18,919 nucleotides of DNA. It comes from Gammaproteobacteria bacterium. GTDB lineage: Bacteria > Pseudomonadota > Gammaproteobacteria > Pseudomonadales > Litorivicinaceae. Shown one piece after another: positions 8,413 through 15,813 of this stretch. Both the position numbers and the translations under genes were made by a program. The stretch is from the NCBI GenBank assembly GCA_002705325.1, contig PAFS01000011.1:1-18919 (forward strand), read 5' to 3'. Numbering within the stretch: the stretch's first letter is position 1; each line of letters begins with the position of its first letter. Under the pieces are notes generated by a model, which did no database searches, had not been told where the DNA came from, and worked only from the letters and a program-made list of their open reading frames with translations.

Positions 8413-8835
8413 ATGCCGCAGCAATACGAAAAAAAGAAATTGTATCAATCATTGCTTGCCGGAATGTTTCAGGCGCCGTTTTTTCGTTTTTGTGTGGTTG
8501 GTGGATTTGGCTCATTAATCAATTATCTGACCTTTCTTTTCTTCCTCTTTCAGGTGGGGCTCGAATACCGTATCGCTGGTGCGATCGGGTTTTTGGTGCC
8601 TGTTCCGATTGTTTTCTTCATTAACAGAAACTGGACATTTCAATCAGACGCTAAAACCAGTACGGCATTACCTGTCTATGTTTTAACCAATTTAACTGCC
8701 CTCTGTGGCCATGCAGCAGCACAGTATTGCTCTCATGAATGGCTTGGGGTTCCAAAGGTTTATTCTCAGATTTTGGGCATCGCAGCATCGACAGCAATTA
8801 ATTATTTCCTCGCCAGAAAAGTCGTTTTTCGTTAA
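8413..8835 (+). CDS. GtrA family membrane protein (putative polyprenyl-phosphate-sugar flippase)
   Basis: A 140-residue protein with four transmembrane helices (about residues 20-38, 46-65, 83-100 and 113-130). The opening RFCVVGGFGSLINYLTF and the segment FFINRNWTFQ at the end of helix 2 are hallmarks of the GtrA family. A matching NYFLARKVVF segment closes the last helix. GtrA proteins are thought to move undecaprenyl-phosphate-linked monosaccharides across the inner membrane, working with a GT2 enzyme that makes the lipid-linked sugar and a membrane transferase that uses it. Here a GT-C-like protein lies directly upstream (9-base gap) and a GT2 gene one gene downstream. Length is typical for the family. 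Confidence 0.85.
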   Translation: MPQQYEKKKLYQSLLAGMFQAPFFRFCVVGGFGSLINYLTFLFFLFQVGLEYRIAGAIGFLVPVPIVFFINRNWTFQSDAKTSTALPVYVLTNLTALCGHAAAQYCSHEWLGVPKVYSQILGIAASTAINYFLARKVVFR

Positions 8836-8853
8836 TAAATATTAGGTGAAAAC

Positions 8854-9936
8854 ATGGTTTCCACTATGTCTATGAACGCAAGAAAAGCAGCTGTGTTAAC
8901 CGAAAATGCAGCTATTGAAGTCCAGGACAGACCATACCTGGCACCAGCTGAAGGTGAAGTCGAAGTTGCGATAAGCCGGGCTGGTATATGTTCGTCTGAT
9001 ATTGAGCGCGGCTTCAATCATGGTGCGTATCATTATCCGCTCGTGATGGGGCACGAACTTGCTGGGGTAATCACAGCAACGCCGGACGCCACAAGCACTT
9101 TCAAGGAAGGTGATCGCGTCGCCATTTTCCCGCTTCTGCCATGCTTTGACTGTATTTCCTGCCGCCGGAAAACCTATGCGTTGTGCAAAAACTATTCCTA
9201 TTATGGCTCCCGCCGTGATGGTGGCTTTGCCAGCCATCTTAACTGCCGTGAGTGGAATTTGATGAAACTGCCGGATAATGTTGGTATGGATGATGCCGCA
9301 CTGGTAGAGCCCACAGCGGTTGTAATTCATGCCCTGAGGAAGCTTGCACTTGATGCATTTGACAGAAGTGTTTGCGTCATTGGTGCCGGTTTCCTCGGCT
9401 TGATCGCGGTCATGTATATGCGTCATCACTTTCCACAACTGGACATTACACTCATCGACCGTAATGATGATAAAATCCGCGCTGGCGCAGTATTGGGTGC
9501 AGATGGTGTGCTGCTCAAGAATGAGGATGAATGGGCTGATTTTATCTCTGTTAATGCAGACAGTTATGCCAAAGTCATTGAATTTGTAGGTGCGCCTGAA
9601 ACATTCTGCCATTCAGTATCACTGTGTGAGCAGGGTGGCACGCTTGTCTGGGTTGGCAACATCATTGGCGATCTGACGTTGCCAAAGAAGATGGTGAGTT
9701 CAATCCTGCGCAAAGAGCTCTCCATCCTGGGCAGCTGGAATTCTTTTTATCAGGGCGAAGATTTCTGTGACTGGCAGGAAACCCTCGCGCTGATGGCTGG
9801 TGGCTTTCAGCCATCACGTCTGGTCACGACGCGTATCGAAATTTATGATCTGCATGATACAATTTCAAAACTTTATCGTCATAAGGCCCGCAAGGCTAAA
9901 TTCATTACAACGAAAGTCATGGTGGAAATTGACTGA
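8854..9936 (+). CDS. Zinc-dependent medium-chain dehydrogenase (first of two)
   Basis: A 360-residue MDR-superfamily oxidoreductase. Catalytic zinc residues: C46 (GICSSD), H67-E68 (GHE) and a later Glu in ALVEPTAV. The structural zinc site is complete with C97, C100, C103 and C111. The nucleotide-binding motif GAGFLGL is followed by LIDRND; an acidic residue at the end of that strand favours NAD over NADP. Related enzymes oxidise or reduce polyols and sugar phosphates (sorbitol, galactitol-1-phosphate, threonine, ribitol-5-phosphate). Here it is likely to act on a sugar or polyol phosphate precursor of the glycan; the substrate is unknown. Its position between the flippase and GT2 genes suggests it belongs to making the sugar they handle. 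AGGTGA at 8844-8849 supports ATG 8854. Confidence 0.85.
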   Translation: MVSTMSMNARKAAVLTENAAIEVQDRPYLAPAEGEVEVAISRAGICSSDIERGFNHGAYHYPLVMGHELAGVITATPDATSTFKEGDRVAIFPLLPCFDCISCRRKTYALCKNYSYYGSRRDGGFASHLNCREWNLMKLPDNVGMDDAALVEPTAVVIHALRKLALDAFDRSVCVIGAGFLGLIAVMYMRHHFPQLDITLIDRNDDKIRAGAVLGADGVLLKNEDEWADFISVNADSYAKVIEFVGAPETFCHSVSLCEQGGTLVWVGNIIGDLTLPKKMVSSILRKELSILGSWNSFYQGEDFCDWQETLALMAGGFQPSRLVTTRIEIYDLHDTISKLYRHKARKAKFITTKVMVEID

Positions 9937-9938
9937 AT

Positions 9939-9945
9939 GAAAGGG
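9939..9945 (+). promoter_or_regulatory. Ribosome-binding site that fixes the GT2 start
   Basis: GAAAGGG lies 7 bases before ATG 9953. It supports that start over the in-frame GTG at 9950. Confidence 0.6.
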
Positions 9946-9952
9946 CCCGGTG

Positions 9953-10678
9953 ATGGTCTCCACACCAAGCTATTCGCTTGTTATTCCCTGTTATAATGAA
10001 GCCGGTAATCTGCCGGCGCTGATTGAACGCAGCCGTGAAGTCATCTCCCGCCGCGAGGATCTGGAAATCATCCTTGTCGATAATGGTTCAACGGATACGA
10101 GCCCGTCGGTCTTTGCAGCGCATATCAACAAAGCCAGAGAGCCACGACTGCGCGTCTGTCAGGTTGAGAAAAATCAGGGCTATGGCTTTGGCATTCTTTC
10201 CGGGCTTCATTCAGCCAAAGGGGAGTCTATGGGCTGGACGCATGCTGATATGCAAACAGACCCCGATGATTTTCTGGAGGCGATCAATCTCTATGAAAGT
10301 CTTGGTTGCAAACCTGCCTATATCAAAGGGAAAAGACAGAGAGGATCATTTCGTGATCAGTTCTTCACGACCGGCATGACACTTTTTGAATACGGTCTGC
10401 TCGGACACTGGATGGATGATATCAATGCCCAGCCGAACCTTTTTCAGCGGTCATTTTTTGAAAGTCTGACATCACCCCCGAATGATTTCTCTCTTGATCT
10501 ATACTTTTTCTTTTCGGCCCTTGATCAGGGGCTGCCACTGTATCGTTTTCCGGTTGTATTCGGCGACCGGTTGCACGGGGTCGGGCACAATGACAAATTG
10601 TCGGCAAAATTACGCTACAGCAGCGCGACAATCAGTTATTCAATCAAACTGAAAAAACACCTGAAATCACCCAGATAA
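9953..10678 (+). CDS. GT2 family glycosyltransferase (DPM1/GtrB-like catalytic domain)
   Basis: A 241-residue GT-A glycosyltransferase. It opens with YSLVIPCYNEAGNL, continues with EIILVDNGSTDTS (nucleotide-binding strand) and has HADMQTDP around residues 97-104 in place of the DADLQ of dolichyl-phosphate-mannose synthases. D99 is the likely metal-binding acid; the first acid of the motif is His here. RSFFESL and LDLYFFF are later family-like segments. No C-terminal membrane helices are present, unlike GtrB. The enzyme probably transfers a sugar from a nucleotide donor to polyprenyl phosphate or to a growing glycan. Proximity to GtrA and GT-C-like genes favours the lipid-phosphate role. Confidence 0.8.
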   Translation: MVSTPSYSLVIPCYNEAGNLPALIERSREVISRREDLEIILVDNGSTDTSPSVFAAHINKAREPRLRVCQVEKNQGYGFGILSGLHSAKGESMGWTHADMQTDPDDFLEAINLYESLGCKPAYIKGKRQRGSFRDQFFTTGMTLFEYGLLGHWMDDINAQPNLFQRSFFESLTSPPNDFSLDLYFFFSALDQGLPLYRFPVVFGDRLHGVGHNDKLSAKLRYSSATISYSIKLKKHLKSPR

Positions 10679-10726
10679 TAATTAAACTTTCTACTCTTTT
10701 AAAGTGTATACTGATATTGTGGCACT
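10679..10726 (+). other. Short AT-rich intergenic gap with a weak -10-like element
   Basis: This 48-base gap holds TATACT at 10707-10712. No convincing -35 lies at the right distance, and there is no clear Shine-Dalgarno before ATG 10727. A promoter is possible but weakly supported. Confidence 0.2.
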
Positions 10727-11320
10727 ATGTTGGTCATCAGACATCGTGTAAATGCAATTGAGCAACTGTCATCTCTGCCGCCGAACGTTCCGGTGGAGGT
10801 TGATATACATGCTTTTGGTGAGAGACTTGTTATCCATCACGATGCGATGAAGGATGGCCCTGACCTGGCCGACTGGCTTGCTGCCGCCGGGCGCAGATTT
10901 GCCATTCTCAATATCAAGGAAGAAGGCATCGAAGAAGCTGTCCTTGAAATGGCAGAAAACAGCGATCTTGAAGATTTTTTCCTTCTTGATCTCTCATTTC
11001 CGGCATTAATAAAGATGGTCAGGAAAGGTGAAAACAGAGTGGCCCTGCGCGTTTCCGAATATGAACATTATACAGCTGCGCTTAATCTGAATGACAAGGT
11101 CGGTTGGGTCTGGCTGGATTGTTTTGATGGCTTCCCCCTTGATAGGGAAGGCTGTGCCGAACTGGCAGCATCGGGTGTGAAAATATGCCTTGTCAGCCCG
11201 GAACTGCACGGCCCGCCACGTTCTGAACAAGATATCATCGCGTTTCAATCAACGCTGCTGAATAACGACATGGTCGTTGATGCAGTATGTACCAAAATGC
11301 CCGAATTCTGGTTGGGCTAG
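10727..11320 (+). CDS. GDPD/PI-PLC-like TIM-barrel protein of unknown function
   Basis: A 197-residue protein that resembles a shortened glycerophosphodiester phosphodiesterase. Matching active-site positions: H6-R7 (IRHR, for the HRG of GDPDs), E24 and D26 (VEVDIH, the ExD metal pair) and H38-D39 (IHHD). The next canonical motif, ExK, appears as N62-I-K64 (ILNIKEEG), so one metal-ligand Glu is Asn. The rest reads as barrel strands (ALRVSEYE, WVWLDCF, VKICLVSPEL). At 197 residues it is shorter than usual GDPDs of about 240-250. It may act on a glycerol-phosphate or polyol-phosphate ester in the glycan, or be a non-catalytic or isomerase-like relative. The start has no good ribosome-binding site but begins exactly where family similarity begins. 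Confidence 0.65.
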   Translation: MLVIRHRVNAIEQLSSLPPNVPVEVDIHAFGERLVIHHDAMKDGPDLADWLAAAGRRFAILNIKEEGIEEAVLEMAENSDLEDFFLLDLSFPALIKMVRKGENRVALRVSEYEHYTAALNLNDKVGWVWLDCFDGFPLDREGCAELAASGVKICLVSPELHGPPRSEQDIIAFQSTLLNNDMVVDAVCTKMPEFWLG

Positions 11321-11324
11321 GTGA
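11318..11324 (+). promoter_or_regulatory. Ribosome-binding site that fixes the start of the second polytopic protein
   Basis: TAGGTGA includes the stop codon of the upstream gene and lies 5 bases before ATG 11330. It favours that start over GTG 11321, which overlaps the site itself. Confidence 0.55.
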
Positions 11325-11329
11325 CGGCA

Positions 11330-13099
11330 ATGATCCAGCGTCTGATGAACATCATGCAAATCAACGACCAGCTTGAGGGGGGTCAAAGAAAAAACCTGAT
11401 TTTTCTCTTTTCGGTTGCCTGGGTCGCCCTGATGCTTGGAGTATGGAATTTCGCGTTGATATTTTCGCTGGATTCCGGATATCTTCTGCCGCTGTTTTTT
11501 GACCTTGATGCGCTCAGCAACGTAGCCAGCTGGCAGTATCTTTCAAATAAGATAATGGCGGGTGATCTTCTGCTATTGCAGAAGGAAACAGGATTTCAGG
11601 TTCATGATGCTTTGTTGCCCCGGCTTGGTCTTCTCTTTAGTGCGGCGGTCAGCGGGTTTCTTGGTCATGCTGCGGCGTTGTTCATCTTCACTGTTGTGCT
11701 GCCAACAATTTGCTATGTTTACCTTGTCAGAATTTATCGTCTGTTCCTGCCGCTGAGATGGTCGATCTTCATTGCTGCCCTTGGCCTGCTTTCAATGGCG
11801 AACTATCCGTTCAGAAATTTTCTTATCGGATTAATTGCAGGTGATGTTTTTCCCACACTACCGGTGCTGGATCAGCCTGATATCATCGGCCAGCCTTTTC
11901 CTTCGCTGTCCTTACTGATATTTTTGCTGCTGTTTTATTATTCCATCCTGTCGACGAGAACAGGCGGCTCGGGGCAGATGTTGATATCGGTATTGTGGGG
12001 GCTTCAGGGATATATACACATCCTTAATCTTGCCTTTGGCATTCCCTTCTGGCTGATTGTGCTGGGGCTGTTCTACTGGCGCAGAACACGCCATGCGGGA
12101 GGGTCAGGCCCGGTACCGACTTTGCTGAAAAGCTTTGCCCCTCATTTCGTTGTTGTATGCCTTCTTTCTTTGCCGGTGCTTTACGGTGTTGTGATGACCG
12201 AGGCAAATCCGTTTGTCATGCATGAAACAGATTTTGATTGGTTCACAATCGTAACCTACATGATGTTACCGTTGTTGTTACTGGCGCTCTGTTTTATTGC
12301 CTTCCGCATTGATCCTTACGAACTTGTTATCAAATTCAATCTCGTCTGGATAACGATGCTAGTTGAACTCTTTTTGTTGATTTGCTGGGCTGTGTTCGGC
12401 TTTGGTATTTCAAGTGATGTGATGGATGCGCGTCTGGGTCTGTATTTTCTGCATTTGTTTTATTATGTTCCGGCAATCTATTATGCGCACAGGCCTTATA
12501 CGGGGTATTATTCAGGCTCTGAGGCGACACTGTTTGCAATATATTTCCGGAAAATCTTCAGTTTCTTTTTTCACCGGCTGAGTCTGGTTTATCTGCCTTT
12601 GTTCTGTGCTTTGCTTTCGGTGTTTGTTTTCATGGGATCAAATGCGGTGCGTGACAATTTTGAACGGCACATTAAGGCCGATTATGAAACTACGCATGCG
12701 GCCATCGTTCATGCGGCATCCTCTTCTCAACCAGCGCGGCCTGCTTCCAGTGCTGCCGAAGCGCTTTTCAGAATGATCAATGGTGCTGATGAGAGCTGGA
12801 CAAACAGTTTTGTTGATCCCGTCAATATTGACGAGGCCATAGAGGGTTTTGCGCATTATGCCCATCTTCATTCATGGACATTGCCACAGTTCAAGGCATT
12901 TATGCTGCCCCGTGATTCATTTGAAAGCGACTTGCCTTATGAGATTTATGACAACACAGCCCTGAGAGGTTTGGGCTACTGGTTGCTGACGAACAGTCAA
13001 ACGCTTGATATGAGCAGGTATAACGATTTTCAAACTTTGATCGAACAGCATTACAATTCAGTCGAAAGACAGATTACCGAACAGGGGAAAGCAGAATGA
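11330..13099 (+). CDS. Large polytopic membrane protein, possible glycan polymerase or GT-C transferase
   Basis: A 589-residue protein with roughly 10-12 hydrophobic helices spread over residues 25-440 (for example about 25-47, 105-128, 140-158, 190-210, 220-250, 270-290, 300-325, 335-360, 375-390, 410-435). A soluble tail of about 145 residues, probably periplasmic, follows. The first outside loop (LDSGYLLPLFFDLDALSNVASW) contains several acids. No recognised family motif was found. In this context a Wzy-like polymerase or GT-C transferase is the natural guess, but neither is shown. The following dehydrogenase gene overlaps its stop codon by four bases (ATGA), so translation is probably coupled. 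Confidence 0.6.
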   Translation: MIQRLMNIMQINDQLEGGQRKNLIFLFSVAWVALMLGVWNFALIFSLDSGYLLPLFFDLDALSNVASWQYLSNKIMAGDLLLLQKETGFQVHDALLPRLGLLFSAAVSGFLGHAAALFIFTVVLPTICYVYLVRIYRLFLPLRWSIFIAALGLLSMANYPFRNFLIGLIAGDVFPTLPVLDQPDIIGQPFPSLSLLIFLLLFYYSILSTRTGGSGQMLISVLWGLQGYIHILNLAFGIPFWLIVLGLFYWRRTRHAGGSGPVPTLLKSFAPHFVVVCLLSLPVLYGVVMTEANPFVMHETDFDWFTIVTYMMLPLLLLALCFIAFRIDPYELVIKFNLVWITMLVELFLLICWAVFGFGISSDVMDARLGLYFLHLFYYVPAIYYAHRPYTGYYSGSEATLFAIYFRKIFSFFFHRLSLVYLPLFCALLSVFVFMGSNAVRDNFERHIKADYETTHAAIVHAASSSQPARPASSAAEALFRMINGADESWTNSFVDPVNIDEAIEGFAHYAHLHSWTLPQFKAFMLPRDSFESDLPYEIYDNTALRGLGYWLLTNSQTLDMSRYNDFQTLIEQHYNSVERQITEQGKAE

Positions 13100-14142
13100 T
13101 CGCAGCGGTATGGCATGGTCCGGATGATCTGAGAGTTGAAGAAAGAGACAGACCGGAGGCACTGCCCGGAACAGTGGTTGTGAAGGTCAAGGCATGTGCT
13201 GTATGCGGGTCTGACCTGAGGATACTTCGTGAAGGAAACGCACGGATTACCAAACCCAGAATTATCGGGCATGAAATTGCTGGAGAAGTGGTCGAAATCG
13301 GCGATGGTGTCGAAAACTTCACGCTCAATGATCGTATTTCCACTGGTGCTGATGTGCCATGTGGCGAATGCGATTACTGCCGCGCAGGTCTGGCGAACAG
13401 CTGCAAGATAAATTATGCGATCGGCTATCAGTTTGACGGTGGCTTTGCCGAATATATCCGGCTTGATCACAGGGTTGTCAAATACGGCCCGGTTCAGACT
13501 TTCGATAAGACACTGGACTGGAAATTTGCCGCCCTTGCAGAGCCGCTCGGCTGTTGCATCAACGGTTTTGAGCAGGCTCTTGCTGAATACAAAAAACCAC
13601 AATCTGTTGTTGTGTTTGGTGCCGGTCCTATTGGTCTCATGCTGATGAAACTGGCACGTAAAATCTATGGCGTTGAAACGATTATTGCGGTGGAGCCTAC
13701 GCCCTTGCGGCGACAGAAAGCCATCGAAGTTGGTGCCAATGTGTCACTCAACCCGTCTGAAGATGATGTTGTCAGCGCCGTTTTCGACCTGACGTCGGGC
13801 AAGGGCGCTGATCTTGTGTTTACTGCCTGTCCTGTACTGCAAACGCATATCGATGCCCTCGAAATTGTTGCGCCCAATGGTGTCATCAACTTTTTTGGCG
13901 GGATAGGTAAGGCCGAACCTCCGCTCAGCATCCTTTCAAATTATATTCACTACAAACAGATTTATCTGACCGGCTCACACGGGTCTACACCGGCTCAACA
14001 TAAAACAGCTCTCTCATATATTGAACAGGGGCTTGTCTCTGTGGATGATATCATCTCCCATGAATTCAATCTTGAAGATGTTATTGATGGTTTTGCCCTG
14101 GCATCCAGCGGCAAGGCATCAAAGGTCATCATAACCCCATAG
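13096..14142 (+). CDS. Zinc-dependent medium-chain dehydrogenase (second), polyol-phosphate type
   Basis: A 348-residue MDR dehydrogenase distinct from the one at 8854. Catalytic zinc residues: C37 (CAVCGSD), H59-E60 (GHE) and a Glu in ALAEPLGC. Structural zinc cysteines are C89, C92, C95 and C103. The cofactor motif is FGAGPIGL, followed by AVEPTPLRRQKA; Glu at that position favours NAD. The closest well-known classes are sorbitol/threonine dehydrogenases and the polyol-phosphate dehydrogenases that interconvert ketose phosphates and polyol phosphates. It overlaps the membrane-protein gene by four bases and is followed after 12 bases by an RPE-like epimerase, so a role on a short-chain ketose or polyol phosphate is likely (inference). 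Confidence 0.85.
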   Translation: MIAAVWHGPDDLRVEERDRPEALPGTVVVKVKACAVCGSDLRILREGNARITKPRIIGHEIAGEVVEIGDGVENFTLNDRISTGADVPCGECDYCRAGLANSCKINYAIGYQFDGGFAEYIRLDHRVVKYGPVQTFDKTLDWKFAALAEPLGCCINGFEQALAEYKKPQSVVVFGAGPIGLMLMKLARKIYGVETIIAVEPTPLRRQKAIEVGANVSLNPSEDDVVSAVFDLTSGKGADLVFTACPVLQTHIDALEIVAPNGVINFFGGIGKAEPPLSILSNYIHYKQIYLTGSHGSTPAQHKTALSYIEQGLVSVDDIISHEFNLEDVIDGFALASSGKASKVIITP

Positions 14143-14146
14143 GGTG
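14140..14146 (+). promoter_or_regulatory. Ribosome-binding site that fixes the epimerase start
   Basis: TAGGGTG overlaps the dehydrogenase stop codon and sits 8 bases before ATG 14155. The in-frame TTG 14149 would be only two bases away. Confidence 0.55.
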
Positions 14147-14154
14147 TATTGCTT

Positions 14155-14853
14155 ATGTCTACTGAAGACAAAGATACTGTTCAGATATCAGCTTCGATGA
14201 TGTGTATCGACTGGCTCAACACCAAAGAGCAGTTGGCAACACTGGAAAAGCACAATATCGACTATCTTCACTGGGATGTTGTCGACGGCCGTTTTGCCCC
14301 CGACTTTACGATGGGCTCAAGTATTATCAATTCATTCAGGGCAAATACCAAAATCCAGTCAGATTATCATATCATGGCAGAAGAACCGTCAAATCTGTTT
14401 GACAGTTTTGAATGTACGCCCGGGGATGTATTTACCATCCATCAGGAATGCAGTCGCAATTTGCACCGTGACCTTGTCAGGGTCAGGCGCTGTGGTTTCA
14501 GGGTTGGTGTTGCTATTAATCCGGCCACGTCGCTCAGCGCCCTTGATTATATTCTGGAAGAAGTTGATATTGTGCTTGTGATGACTGTTAATCCTGGTTT
14601 CAAGGGTCAGGAACTTGTTCCGCAATGTATCCGCAAGGTTGAGAAACTCAAGACAATGATCAGAGACATGAAACTGGAAACCAAAATCACCGTTGATGGC
14701 AATGTAAGTTATGACAACATTCCGTCCATGGTGGCTGCGGGGGCAGATATTCTAGTCGGCGGGTCATCAGGGCTCTTTACAAGTGACAGAAGTCTTGAAG
14801 ATTCAATATTGAAAATGCACGATTGTATTAATGAAGGTCTGGTTCAAAGATGA
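14155..14853 (+). CDS. Ribulose-phosphate 3-epimerase-like protein
   Basis: A 232-residue TIM-barrel protein of the RPE family, which epimerises ketose phosphates at C3. The four metal ligands are visible with normal spacing: H39 and D41 in HWDVVDGRF, H72 in DYHIMAEEP, and D181 in VDGNV. D44 also lies in the first motif. The phosphate-binding MTVNPGFKGQ segment and GGSSGLF near the C-terminus are also present. It differs from housekeeping RPE in several places (DYHIM for the usual DVHLM, GNV for GGI, SSGLF for SAIF). This suggests a specialised paralogue acting on another pentulose, hexulose or tetrulose phosphate for glycan precursor synthesis. The next gene overlaps its stop by four bases (ATGA). 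Confidence 0.8.
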   Translation: MSTEDKDTVQISASMMCIDWLNTKEQLATLEKHNIDYLHWDVVDGRFAPDFTMGSSIINSFRANTKIQSDYHIMAEEPSNLFDSFECTPGDVFTIHQECSRNLHRDLVRVRRCGFRVGVAINPATSLSALDYILEEVDIVLVMTVNPGFKGQELVPQCIRKVEKLKTMIRDMKLETKITVDGNVSYDNIPSMVAAGADILVGGSSGLFTSDRSLEDSILKMHDCINEGLVQR

Positions 14854-15776
14854 CTGATAAAACCGCGCCCCAGTTTGTACTTGGTATCAATACCGGCTTT
14901 GCTGTCAATCGGTATGCCGAGCATGATGAATGGATCAGGATTGTCGGTGATGAACTTGGGCTGAAACGTGCCCAGATTACAGCGGATATGCTCAATGTTG
15001 ATCTGCCGGCGCAAATCATTAACAAGCAGGTCAAAGTGATCAATGCGGCATGTGCCCGACATGACGTCCATATTACCAGCAGTTTCACAGGCGCTTTTAC
15101 CCGGGTTAATCATCTGGCTCATCCCGACAGGGAAATTCGTGCCCACTGGATCTCGTGGTTCAAGAGATTTGTCGATCTTTCATGTGAACTTGGCTGTATC
15201 TCAATGGGGAGCCATTTCGGTATTTTCACCCACCGGGATAACGGCTGTGCCCGGCTTCGGGCTGAAAGACGTGCCCAGAATATTGAGGCCTGGCATGAAA
15301 TTGCAGATTATGCCAAAGAAAAAAATCTTCGCTATCTGACATGGGAGCCAATGTCAATTTCCAGAGAGCAGGGCGAAACCATTCCTGAAACAAGAAAACT
15401 GCAGCAGGATGTCAATGATGGCGCCCCGCTTCCCTTCAAGATCTGTCTCGATGTGGATCACGGCGACCTGAGTTCGCCGGACCCCGATGACACAAACCCT
15501 TATGCCTGGCTTAAGGCGTTTGCTGCTGACTCTCCCTTGATCCATCTCAAGCAAAGCCATAAGAACAAATCCGGCCACTGGCCCTTCACACCAGAACACA
15601 ATGAAGTGGGCAAAATTACCCCCGATGCAGTCCTCTCGACACTGAAGGAAAATGGATGTGATTCAGCAGAATTATTGCTTGAGTTGAGCTTCAGGGAAAG
15701 AGAGCCTGCAGATTCAACTGTTGTTGATGTGCTCAAACAGTCGGTTGCATATTGGCGAAACGCTGTTGTGAATTAA
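14850..15776 (+). CDS. Sugar-phosphate isomerase/epimerase, EryC/LerI-like TIM barrel
   Basis: A 308-residue protein of the xylose-isomerase-like TIM-barrel superfamily. The usual metal-binding set is visible: E166 (TWEPMS), D201 with H204 (CLDVDHGD), H232 (LIHLKQS) and E278 (LLLELSF). The opening VLGINTGFAVNRYAEHDEW and the segment TSSFTGAFTRVNHLAHPDREIRA recall tetrulose-phosphate isomerases/racemases of erythritol and threitol catabolism (EryC, LerI); this comparison is from memory. In this locus it would isomerise a ketose phosphate made or used by the neighbouring dehydrogenase and RPE-like epimerase. Biosynthesis rather than catabolism is inferred because a nucleotidyltransferase gene follows and no sugar kinase or transporter is present. 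Confidence 0.7.
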   Translation: MTDKTAPQFVLGINTGFAVNRYAEHDEWIRIVGDELGLKRAQITADMLNVDLPAQIINKQVKVINAACARHDVHITSSFTGAFTRVNHLAHPDREIRAHWISWFKRFVDLSCELGCISMGSHFGIFTHRDNGCARLRAERRAQNIEAWHEIADYAKEKNLRYLTWEPMSISREQGETIPETRKLQQDVNDGAPLPFKICLDVDHGDLSSPDPDDTNPYAWLKAFAADSPLIHLKQSHKNKSGHWPFTPEHNEVGKITPDAVLSTLKENGCDSAELLLELSFREREPADSTVVDVLKQSVAYWRNAVVN

Positions 15777-15813
15777 TAACAGCCTCAGTTTTTGGAACGG
15801 TGAAATACAGATC

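Noticed and set aside
8896..9612. A 238-codon open frame on the minus strand
   Set aside because: It lies entirely inside the plus-strand dehydrogenase, which has complete zinc and NAD motifs; the antisense translation shows no family-like pattern.
10682..10712. A sigma-70 promoter before the GDPD-like gene
   Set aside because: TATACT is a fair -10, but the best -35 (TTAAAC) matches only 3 of 6 and is 19 bases away, so it is recorded only as a weak element.
13051..13602. A 183-codon minus-strand open frame across the membrane-protein/dehydrogenase junction
   Set aside because: It crosses the coupled stop/start of two well-supported plus-strand genes and has no family-like segments.
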